A stretch of DNA of 5,766 bases from Lysobacterales bacterium (GTDB lineage Bacteria; Pseudomonadota; Gammaproteobacteria; Xanthomonadales; Marinicellaceae). The notes below the pieces were generated by a model. The model ran no database searches. It was given only the letters and a program-made list of their open reading frames with translations, and had not been told where the DNA came from. The stretch spans positions 1 to 5,766 of the forward strand of contig JALWML010000190.1 of the NCBI GenBank assembly GCA_027083915.1. The letters run 5' to 3'. This document shows positions 1 through 5,766 of this stretch, one piece after another (position 1 is the stretch's first letter; each line of letters begins with the position of its first letter). Both the position numbers and the translations under genes were made by a program.

Positions 1-103
1 ACTATTGCTTTTTGTTATTATTTTTCTTGATGCCTTTAATAATGGAGTATGTAAAAAAACAAGAATGCGAAAAAAAGAAATATGCAAAATTTCACAAAAA
101 AAC

Positions 104-739
104 TCAAAATTTTTCTAAAATTTCATTTAAATCTAAAGGTAAATAGTCATTTGCATCTAAGCATGCATTAAGACATCTTTTATCTTTTACTATGTGAGAG
201 TGGGTGTGTCCGTGAATATTTAAATCACAATTACAAAGGTTAAAAAGCTCTTCTAAAAATTTTATAGTATTTGGAAATCTATTGTCATCAGGATTATCGT
301 TTACAATAGGATAGTGAGAAAAAAGGATTCTTTTGCCATTTATTTCTTTAATTAAACAAGCAGCTCTTTTAACGCTTGAAGATTTATACTTTGCTTTTAT
401 TTTTTCAAATTCTTCTTTGTTAAATTCTACTTCTATTTGAATATCTTCAATTATCTTCCAGCCAATTGACTTATAATATTCTATTCTTGTTTTGTTTTCG
501 TGATTACCTTTAATAAGGGTATATTTTCCATTTAACCTATTTGCATAAATATATCCTTCTTTTAAAGCTACATCTCCAAGATGTAATACTTCATCATTTT
601 TTGAGATATATTTATTAAGTCTGTTTACTAAAAACTCATTAACATCTTCATATCCTGCTTCTTGTGCTTTTTGAATTCTTTTCGGTTCATATAGCAAAAT
701 ATTTTCATGACCAAAATGAGTATCTGAAATTATTTTCAT
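104..739 (-). CDS. Calcineurin-like metallophosphoesterase module, probably a complete 211-aa protein
   Basis: Residues 326-536 of the fused frame form a full phosphoesterase domain if translation starts at the ATG at 737-739. Metal-binding motifs appear in family order: D331-x-H333 (ISDTHFGH), G380-D381, G403-N404-H405-E406, H467 (FSHYP) and G502-H503-x-H505 within HGHTH. It should be a cytoplasmic di-metal hydrolase of phosphoesters, but the substrate cannot be read from sequence. Residues 425-455 are a charged Lys/Glu-rich insert between the GNHE and SHYP motifs. The C-terminus (ANDYLPLDLNEILEKF) is typical of small stand-alone members. Composition is very AT-rich (27-30% G+C in three 60-base rows), with protein style resembling Campylobacterota, unlike the rest of the window. 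No good ribosome-binding site precedes the ATG (only GGA about 7 bases upstream), as expected if the native upstream region was lost. Confidence 0.7.
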   Translation of the reverse strand: MKIISDTHFGHENILLYEPKRIQKAQEAGYEDVNEFLVNRLNKYISKNDEVLHLGDVALKEGYIYANRLNGKYTLIKGNHENKTRIEYYKSIGWKIIEDIQIEVEFNKEEFEKIKAKYKSSSVKRAACLIKEINGKRILFSHYPIVNDNPDDNRFPNTIKFLEELFNLCNCDLNIHGHTHSHIVKDKRCLNACLDANDYLPLDLNEILEKF

Positions 740-1714
740 AACATCCATTTTTAAGCCGATGGTTGCAACCAGTATATAAATGAATACTGATCCAACCGCC
801 GAAGCACCGCCACCTTCCAAATTTCGTGCTTTAGTAAATGATAGAATCACACCAATAGTCGTGGCAATGACAATCAACCAGAAAAATGGACTTCCAAGCG
901 AATAATATTCATGCAGTATTGGATAATTTTCTTTGATAAGGGGTGAAATCCAATTAGCAAAAGCGTGTCCAACAGCCGTTGCAGAGAAAGCAACGGCAAC
1001 GATTAACATTAAATCGTTGAGGTTAAATTTACGGGCATTTTCGGTTTGAAAGGTTTCCATTTTGAGTTTTATACGTTCGATAGCTGATACATCAGCCCCT
1101 GTTTTGGCATCAATACTTTTGGCGCGTTTACTCATAAATAGCAAGGTTCCCATCCAAATATTTGCCCAAATAACATCTACGGCTATCATTTTTGAAAAGG
1201 CCGCATCGGAGACTTGGTAAATTTCTTTCATCGCAGCTTGATTAGCTCCACCACCAATCCACGAACCAGCTAATGTCGTCATACCTCGCCAAATATCATC
1301 AGCTGCCGTACCTGCAAAGCTTTCAGGAAAGACTGCGCGAACCACCATAAAGGCTACTGGCCCACCAATCATAATGCCAGCTGTCCCCGTTAAGAACATA
1401 ATAACGGCTTTTGGTCCAAGTCTGAAAATCCCTTTTAAATCCACACTGATTGTTAACAAGACAAGCGATGCTGGCAATAAATAACGCGACGAAACATAAT
1501 ACAAACTCTTAGCATCAACATCTTCGATTAAGCCAAAGGTATTAAGAAGTGAAGGCAGAAAATAACACAGCAATAAAGCAGGTACAACACCATAAAATTT
1601 TGTCCAGAATTTGGTTTTGAGTTGTCCTGTGTAAAAAACCAAGCCTAAAATTGCAGCAAGAACGCCAAAAAGTACGGCATCAGATTGAATTAATGGTATA
1701 GTTTGTTCATTCAT
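104..1714 (-). CDS. Chimeric ORF: truncated DUF819 membrane protein fused to metallophosphoesterase
   Basis: One uninterrupted 536-codon frame runs from ATG (1712-1714) to TGA (104-106). Residues 1-325 are a polytopic membrane protein of the DUF819 family (B. subtilis YjcL type). Residues 326-536 are a soluble calcineurin-like phosphoesterase with all its metal-binding motifs. The first part stops where DUF819 proteins normally continue for another ~80-100 residues, and the second begins with the typical native N-terminus of its own family (MKIISDTHFGH). No linker separates them. I know of no DUF819-phosphoesterase family with this architecture. G+C content and codon choice change abruptly at the joint, from mixed codons to strongly A/T-ending ones. 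The start is supported only by a weak AGAG about 11 bases upstream. The frame itself is certain. Whether a working fusion protein exists is doubtful: recombination scar and assembly chimera are both plausible. Confidence 0.75.
   Translation of the reverse strand: MNEQTIPLIQSDAVLFGVLAAILGLVFYTGQLKTKFWTKFYGVVPALLLCYFLPSLLNTFGLIEDVDAKSLYYVSSRYLLPASLVLLTISVDLKGIFRLGPKAVIMFLTGTAGIMIGGPVAFMVVRAVFPESFAGTAADDIWRGMTTLAGSWIGGGANQAAMKEIYQVSDAAFSKMIAVDVIWANIWMGTLLFMSKRAKSIDAKTGADVSAIERIKLKMETFQTENARKFNLNDLMLIVAVAFSATAVGHAFANWISPLIKENYPILHEYYSLGSPFFWLIVIATTIGVILSFTKARNLEGGGASAVGSVFIYILVATIGLKMDVMKIISDTHFGHENILLYEPKRIQKAQEAGYEDVNEFLVNRLNKYISKNDEVLHLGDVALKEGYIYANRLNGKYTLIKGNHENKTRIEYYKSIGWKIIEDIQIEVEFNKEEFEKIKAKYKSSSVKRAACLIKEINGKRILFSHYPIVNDNPDDNRFPNTIKFLEELFNLCNCDLNIHGHTHSHIVKDKRCLNACLDANDYLPLDLNEILEKF
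740..1714 (-). pseudogene. DUF819 family membrane protein, 3'-truncated
   Basis: Residues 1-325 of the chimeric frame. Hydrophobic helices are visible near residues 11-30, 42-57, 73-91, 102-127, 178-194, 234-255, 273-292 and 304-320, so this is an inner-membrane protein. The family signature GSWIGGGANQAAMKE is at 150-164, and the late conserved stretch GGGASAVGSVFIYILVATIGLKMDV ends at the junction (split here as GGGASAVG at 301-308 followed by residues to 325). Family members are usually around 400-420 residues. The missing part holds the last helices and the second glycine/alanine-rich signature, which I infer pairs with the first, so transport or other membrane function is probably lost. 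The substrate of this family is not known to me. It is divergent from the carbonic anhydrase gene with 21 bases between them, so any promoter for it would lie inside that gene. Confidence 0.65.
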
Positions 1715-1735
1715 ATTGTTTATATCTCTATTATC

Positions 1736-2254
1736 ATGTCTATTCGAAAATTTAAAAATACCACACCAATAATAGCATTATCTGCCTATATCGATCCACA
1801 AGCTTGTGTGATTGGCGACGTGAAAATTGGGGAAAATTCTTCTATCTGGCCAATGGCTGTTGTGCGCGGTGATGTTAATTTCATCTCTATTGGCAACAAT
1901 ACCAATATTCAGGATAATAGTATACTACATGTTACCCATAAAGGTGAATACGGTGATGGTGCTGGATTGATAATTGGTGATAATGTCACTGTTGGTCATG
2001 GTGCCATTTTGCATGCATGCACTATTGGTAACAGTTGTTTAATAGGCATGGGTGCGATTATCATGGATGGTTGTATAATCGAAGACTACGCCATGATAGG
2101 CGCAGGAGCTATGTTGCCACCAAATAAGCATGTAAAATCAGGTGAATTATGGTTGGGAAACCCCGCCAAAAAAGTGCGGGATTTAACCCGAGAACAAAAA
2201 CAGCAAATGGATTATTCGGCACAGCACTATGTTAAACTTAAAAATAATTACTAA
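1736..2254 (+). CDS. yrdA: Gamma-carbonic anhydrase family protein (YrdA-like, left-handed beta-helix)
   Basis: A 172-residue protein built of hexapeptide repeats (IGDVKIGENSSIWP, IGNNTNIQDNSILH, IGDNVTVGHGAILH, IGNSCLIGMGAII) that fold into a left-handed beta-helix and trimerise. The three histidines matching the metal ligands of Cam-type gamma-carbonic anhydrases are present: H65 (SILHVTH), H88 (TVGHGA) and H93 (ILHAC). R44 and D46 of the conserved VVRGDV motif and Q59 are also present. The sequence follows E. coli YrdA closely, including the C-terminal YSAQHYVKLKNNY stretch, so this is the soluble YrdA/PaaY branch. Carbonic anhydrase activity in that branch is often weak or undemonstrated. 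ATG at 1736 is chosen because MSIRKFKNTTP matches the family N-terminus. An upstream TTG at 1703 would overlap the divergent gene. No Shine-Dalgarno is evident. The stop TAA (2252-2254) lies inside the target duplication of the downstream MITE. Confidence 0.93.
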   Translation: MSIRKFKNTTPIIALSAYIDPQACVIGDVKIGENSSIWPMAVVRGDVNFISIGNNTNIQDNSILHVTHKGEYGDGAGLIIGDNVTVGHGAILHACTIGNSCLIGMGAIIMDGCIIEDYAMIGAGAMLPPNKHVKSGELWLGNPAKKVRDLTREQKQQMDYSAQHYVKLKNNY

Positions 2255-2256
2255 TG
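2252..2256. repeat. Target site duplication, left copy (TAATG)
   Basis: Direct 5-bp copy immediately before the left inverted repeat and identical to 2417-2421. It contains the TAA stop codon of the gamma-carbonic anhydrase gene. Confidence 0.85.
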
Positions 2257-2274
2257 GAGACCTTTGCATAACTA
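2257..2274 (+). repeat. MITE left terminal inverted repeat
   Basis: GAGACCTTTGCATAACTA; identical to the reverse complement of 2399-2416. The next base differs (G at 2275 against T on the other arm), which sets the perfect repeat at 18 bp. Confidence 0.93.
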
Positions 2275-2326
2275 GTGTGACGTGTTAAAAAGTTGTAAAA
2301 TCTGCCACTTATCGTTACAAAACTTG

Positions 2327-2344
2327 CTAATAGCGCGCTATTAG
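2327..2344. repeat. Central perfect palindrome of the MITE
   Basis: CTAATAGCGCGCTATTAG is an 18-bp perfect palindrome centred at 2335.5, one base from the geometric centre of the element (2336.5). It would form the tip of a hairpin made by the whole element. The GC-rich core AGCGCGCT is also the most stable part of the inner stem. No T-run follows it, so it is not a canonical intrinsic terminator. Confidence 0.8.
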
Positions 2345-2398
2345 ACTGTATTTCGTACCTCAATTGACAAATTTTCCATTCTTTTTTCCATCGCCAAA

Positions 2399-2416
2399 TA
2401 GTTATGCAAAGGTCTC
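2399..2416 (-). repeat. MITE right terminal inverted repeat
   Basis: TAGTTATGCAAAGGTCTC on the plus strand, the exact inverse of the left end. Its last base, C2416, doubles as the third base of the TAG stop codon of the sensor kinase gene on the minus strand. Confidence 0.93.
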
Positions 2417-5400
2417 TAATGTAACTTTTTAATATTTAGTTTTTGGTATTGTTTTGCTGTAATACCATATTTCTTTTTAAATACACGACAAAAATAAGCA
2501 ACTGAACTAAAGCCACATTCATCACTTACAATCGCAACTTGGTAACCATCTTTGAGTTTCATACAGGCTTTTTCTAAACGATATTCTCGCAACATATCCA
2601 TAGGGCTTTCATCAATTAAGGCTCTTACTTTACGATTTAGATGCCTCTCACTGATTGCCATTTTACTTGCCAAGTCAGCTTTTTGAATATATTCATTGGT
2701 ATAAACTTTACCAATAACATCTCGAAGTTTATCAATAAACTTAACATCTAGTTTGGATAGTTCTAAGTCATCCAAGGGGGTGTTACCTTTGAATGCTAAG
2801 TTAGTTTTCTTTTGTAACAAACTACGAATGGTTAAAATATTATCTAATTGTACATGCAACTCTTTTGCATTAAACGGCTTGGTCATATAAGTATCGATAT
2901 TTTCACGCCAACCTTTAATTCGACTCTCTGTGGTATTTAATGCTGTTAATAATACAATAGGAACATGTGAAGTTCTGGAGTCATGACGTAAAATCCTTGT
3001 GACTTGGTAACCATCCATTTCGGGCATCATGACATCACAAATAATAACATCTGGTAGTTCTTTTAAAGCCAATGCAATGCCCGACTTACCTCGATTAGCA
3101 AATAGGCAATTAAATCGACTAGCCAAAACTTTGCCGATATGTTTTTGCATATCATGATTGTCTTCTATAATGAGTACGGTGACTCGGTTCTTTTTTGAAA
3201 CAAAAGATATTGCATTGGTTTCTTCAATGAGTTCATTTTTTGTATTTGAAACTAATTGGTCAACCATTACTTGCGACAATTCTTCATCTGCTTTTATATC
3301 TGTTATGGGAAATGTTAAAGTAAAGAGGGAGCCTTTTCCCCATGTACTTTCAATATTTACTTGTCCACCATTAGCTACAGTAATTTCTTTCACAACAGAG
3401 AGTCCAATTCCTGTTCCAGCAATACTTTTATGTGTGTCTAATCGACTAAAACGGGCAAAAATCCTTTCTTTGTCTTTTTCTTGAATACCAGACCCTGTAT
3501 CTTGAACACAAATAATTACCTGCTTATCTTTAAGCATAGAATAAATCCTGACATTACCACCAGAATTAGTAAATTTTAAGGCATTAGAAATAAGATTGCC
3601 CACGACGATTTCTAAACACTCACTGGTCGCATAGACATTGACATCATATTTATTATTAAGTAATAGTTCGATATTTTTTTCTTCTGCAATAGGTCTAAAA
3701 GACTCATATAGCATTAAGAGAATCGCTTGAACACTTTGGGATTCTCGAATAACTTCTTTATCATTTTCAGCTTGAGAAAGCTTTAAAATTTGCCCAACCA
3801 TCAACATCAAGCGTTTTGCATTGCGTTGAATCATTTTATGTTCATCGGCAAATTTATATAACTTTGGATTGTTAAGTAATTGTTCACTAGGCCCTAGTAT
3901 TAAGGCTAATGGTGTTTTAAATTCGTGTGTGACATTTGCAAAGACTTCATTTTTATGGTCCAACAGTGACTCAACCATTTTTTTCTGCCTATTAATCTCA
4001 TGTGTACGTAAGACAACCGTTTTTTCTAATGCAACCGCGCGTTTACGGCTGGCGATAGTTTTATAACGAATAAAACCCCAAACTGATAAAATTGCCAACA
4101 AAACATATGTTGCATAAGCCCATGGTGAAAACCAGGGTGCAGGGTGGACAATAATTTTTAACTCCTTGATTTGTTCACTCCAAACTCCATCTTTATTCGC
4201 AGCCTTTACTTGGAAAGTATAACTACCTGGAGATAAGTTAGTAAAGGTAGCTTGTCGATTACTTGCATCGGTGGTGACCCAATTATTATTAAAACCAAGC
4301 AGGCGATAGGCGTATTTTATGCGTTCTGAATCTAAATAATCCAATGCAACAAATTTTAAACCAATTATGTAATCTTCATAACTCAACTCAATACTTTCTG
4401 CCTCATTTATTGGCTCCTCAAGTAAAAAGTCAGTTTTCGTAGCTTGGTTAACAAAAACTTCAGAGTTATGCAAATAAAGGTTTGTTATCAATGGTGTGAA
4501 TATTTTTCTTTGAGTCATGATTTTTTGTGGATTAAATTTGTTTAATCCATGTCTACCACCAATATAAAGATTGCCACGAGCATCTTTAAAACTAGAATTA
4601 ATTAAAAATGATTCATTTAAAAGACCATTAGACCTATTGTATTTAATTGACGTATTCTCTCTGGGATCATATCTAATCAATCCATCATCAGTTCCCAACC
4701 AAAAATAACCCATGTCATCTAATTGTATAGTAGTTATCATTGATGGGTTCTGAAAATTTAACTCTTGATTAATGTGAGCAATTAAATTGCCTTTAGAGTC
4801 TAAATGATAGAGGCCTTCTTTTCCAACACCTGCCCAAATAGTATCATCTTTATCAATAAAAATACTGTAAATTGAATGGTTGTCATCAGGAATTACTTCA
4901 CTTGCAAAGGGAGCGAATTCTTCACCAGAGATTAACTTTACAATACCTTTTGATGTTGCCACAAATATCTCACCAAGGCTATTAATAGCAGCCATATAGA
5001 ATTCAGCATGGTAAGAATTATCAATTTGATTTTTAAGTACTTTGTAACTTTTATTTTTAACATCATAAACATATAAATTTATATACGTTCCTATTAGTTG
5101 AGTATTTTTACTTATTCCTTTCGAAAAAAAAGTAATATCTTGCGGTGGTAAATTTGGTAATTTGACTGTTTTCAATGCTTGAGAGTCAATGAATTTTAAA
5201 CCCATACTGGTAGAAACCCAAATATCATCAGCATCCGCATCAATAGAAAAAACTGTGTTATTAGATAAGGCATTATCATTATTCAATCCAAAATGTTGGC
5301 ACTTATTTGATGTGGAGTTGTACTGTACTAATCCATTTTCAGTTCCTAACCACCAATCATCTTCATTGACATATTGACTAAAAAATACGGAGCTTTTAGA

Positions 5401-5766
5401 ACAGAAAATGCTGATTTTAGAGTGATTAAATTTTTCAAATTGTAACGATTCTAAATTTAGCTGGTCTATTCCATTATTAAAAGTACCAATCCAAAGCTGG
5501 CCTAATTTACTGGTGAATAAACTATTAATTGCATTGTCAGCAATTGAAGAAACATCGGTATCATCCTGCTTATATTGTTCAAGTGAACCATCTTTTAAAT
5601 GTAACTGATATAGTCCATTATATACCGTGCCAATCCAAATAAAATCTGTATCTTCTACTATGGAAGTAATGACATTATCTTTCAATATCACTTGGGGTTT
5701 TTTATTGTTATCAACAATATATAAACCTGCATAAGTTCCAATATAAATTTTATTGTTTCTATAAAT
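2416..5766 (-). CDS. Hybrid two-component sensor: propeller, Y_Y_Y, histidine kinase, receiver, AraC regulator (5'-partial)
   Basis: A single-protein two-component system with 1116 visible residues, numbered from the right edge. Residues 1-~415 carry about ten Reg_prop blade motifs (IYIGTYAGLYI, FIWIGTVYNGLYQ, QLWIGTFNNGI, YFWLGTDDGLIRY, NLYIGGRHGLNKF), expected to be a periplasmic ligand-sensing beta-propeller. A Y_Y_Y domain follows (~465-542: KYAYRLLGF, PGSYTFQVKAAN), then one membrane helix (~549-566). The kinase has H614 in THEFKTPL (codon 3925-3927), N728 in the N-box, DTGSG at 756-760 and GTGIGL at 784-789. The receiver has E868/D869, phospho-acceptor D911 (codon 3034-3036), T941 and K963. 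An AraC-type helix-turn-helix fills ~1025-1108. All catalytic residues are intact. The frame stays open to the window edge, so GTG at 5689-5691 is not the true start; signal peptide and first blades lie outside. Such proteins commonly control nearby polysaccharide-use or nutrient genes. The target here is unknown. Confidence 0.95.
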   Translation of the reverse strand: MYRNNKIYIGTYAGLYIVDNNKKPQVILKDNVITSIVEDTDFIWIGTVYNGLYQLHLKDGSLEQYKQDDTDVSSIADNAINSLFTSKLGQLWIGTFNNGIDQLNLESLQFEKFNHSKISIFCSKSSVFFSQYVNEDDWWLGTENGLVQYNSTSNKCQHFGLNNDNALSNNTVFSIDADADDIWVSTSMGLKFIDSQALKTVKLPNLPPQDITFFSKGISKNTQLIGTYINLYVYDVKNKSYKVLKNQIDNSYHAEFYMAAINSLGEIFVATSKGIVKLISGEEFAPFASEVIPDDNHSIYSIFIDKDDTIWAGVGKEGLYHLDSKGNLIAHINQELNFQNPSMITTIQLDDMGYFWLGTDDGLIRYDPRENTSIKYNRSNGLLNESFLINSSFKDARGNLYIGGRHGLNKFNPQKIMTQRKIFTPLITNLYLHNSEVFVNQATKTDFLLEEPINEAESIELSYEDYIIGLKFVALDYLDSERIKYAYRLLGFNNNWVTTDASNRQATFTNLSPGSYTFQVKAANKDGVWSEQIKELKIIVHPAPWFSPWAYATYVLLAILSVWGFIRYKTIASRKRAVALEKTVVLRTHEINRQKKMVESLLDHKNEVFANVTHEFKTPLALILGPSEQLLNNPKLYKFADEHKMIQRNAKRLMLMVGQILKLSQAENDKEVIRESQSVQAILLMLYESFRPIAEEKNIELLLNNKYDVNVYATSECLEIVVGNLISNALKFTNSGGNVRIYSMLKDKQVIICVQDTGSGIQEKDKERIFARFSRLDTHKSIAGTGIGLSVVKEITVANGGQVNIESTWGKGSLFTLTFPITDIKADEELSQVMVDQLVSNTKNELIEETNAISFVSKKNRVTVLIIEDNHDMQKHIGKVLASRFNCLFANRGKSGIALALKELPDVIICDVMMPEMDGYQVTRILRHDSRTSHVPIVLLTALNTTESRIKGWRENIDTYMTKPFNAKELHVQLDNILTIRSLLQKKTNLAFKGNTPLDDLELSKLDVKFIDKLRDVIGKVYTNEYIQKADLASKMAISERHLNRKVRALIDESPMDMLREYRLEKACMKLKDGYQVAIVSDECGFSSVAYFCRVFKKKYGITAKQYQKLNIKKLH
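2417..2421. repeat. Target site duplication, right copy (TAATG)
   Basis: Direct 5-bp copy immediately after the right inverted repeat. Read on the minus strand it supplies the last sense codon of the sensor (CAT, His) and the first two bases of its TAG stop. Confidence 0.85.

Larger units (their letters stand above)
2257..2416. mobile_element. 160-bp MITE with perfect 18-bp terminal inverted repeats
   Basis: Both ends carry GAGACCTTTGCATAACTA in inverted orientation (2257-2274 and 2399-2416, 18/18 match), directly flanked by TAATG (2252-2256 and 2417-2421). The element has no open frame of meaningful size, so it is non-autonomous and would need a transposase supplied in trans. The ends resemble IS5-superfamily termini that begin GAGACCTTTGCA (from memory, not searched), but a 5-bp duplication is not diagnostic for that family. 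A perfect 18-bp palindrome sits within one base of the centre, and the two arms between end and centre match imperfectly throughout, so the single strand can fold into a long hairpin. It fills the whole gap between two convergent genes. Confidence 0.9.

Noticed and set aside
1703..1735. N-terminal extension of the carbonic anhydrase from a TTG at 1703
   Set aside because: It would overlap the start of the divergent gene and adds MFIHIVYISII, which has no counterpart in the YrdA family; ATG 1736 fits the family N-terminus.
2327..2344. CTAATAGCGCGCTATTAG as a standalone rho-independent terminator or operator
   Set aside because: There is no T-run after the palindrome on either strand, and its central position inside the MITE is explained by the element's own symmetry.
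2364..2392. Outward-facing promoter in the MITE built on TTGACA
   Set aside because: The hexamer at the right spacing (TCCATC) is a poor -10 and no better one lies 16-18 bases away.
3158..3484. Plus-strand open frame of about 108 codons opposite the kinase/receiver region
   Set aside because: It lies wholly antisense to well-conserved kinase and receiver motifs, shows no recognisable domain and is best explained as a shadow frame.
3869..4066. Plus-strand open frame of about 65 codons opposite the kinase H-box and membrane helix
   Set aside because: Antisense to the conserved THEFKTPL region; the Ser/Cys/Leu-rich translation has no family features.
5189..5377. Plus-strand open frame of about 62 codons opposite the propeller
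   Set aside because: Antisense to propeller blades, with no start signals or recognisable protein features.
5689..5691. GTG as the start codon of the hybrid sensor
   Set aside because: The frame remains open to the window edge and the 25 upstream codons encode another propeller blade (KIYIGTYAGLYIVDNN), so the true start is outside the window.

Overview
The window reads as chromosomal DNA of a moderately AT-rich, probably marine, gammaproteobacterium of the Alteromonadales type (Colwellia/Pseudoalteromonas/Shewanella-like). I infer this from the strongly YrdA-like gamma-carbonic anhydrase, the DUF819 membrane protein and a one-protein hybrid two-component system. Genus-level assignment is a guess. 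The leftmost ~740 bases differ: three 60-base rows counted by hand give 27-30% G+C, against 40-50% in three rows just to the right, and the protein they encode looks Campylobacterota-like.

Layout. Positions 1-103 are AT-rich with no convincing gene. Positions 104-1714 (minus strand) hold one open frame that joins two unrelated proteins: the first ~325 residues of a DUF819 membrane protein, and a complete calcineurin-like metallophosphoesterase that begins with its own Met at 739. This join is either an illegitimate recombination event or an assembly chimera. Positions 1736-2254 (plus strand) encode a complete gamma-carbonic anhydrase family hexapeptide protein, divergent from the DUF819 gene with only 21 bases between start codons. 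Positions 2257-2416 are a 160-bp non-coding miniature transposable element (MITE) with perfect 18-bp terminal inverted repeats, a 5-bp TAATG target duplication and a central perfect palindrome. Positions 2416-5766 (minus strand) encode most of a large hybrid sensor: periplasmic beta-propeller, Y_Y_Y domain, one membrane helix, histidine kinase, receiver and AraC-type DNA-binding domain. Its N-terminus lies beyond the right edge.

How it fits together. The genes do not form one operon: the carbonic anhydrase diverges from the DUF819 fusion and converges on the sensor. The most instructive feature is the MITE. Removing it and one TAATG copy reconstructs an ancestral junction in which the two convergent genes overlapped by 4 bases (CTAA) at their stop codons. 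The target duplication and the terminal base of the element regenerate both stops exactly, so the insertion changed neither protein. I see no clearly new multi-gene system. The two items most worth checking are the DUF819-phosphoesterase junction and the silent hairpin-forming MITE.
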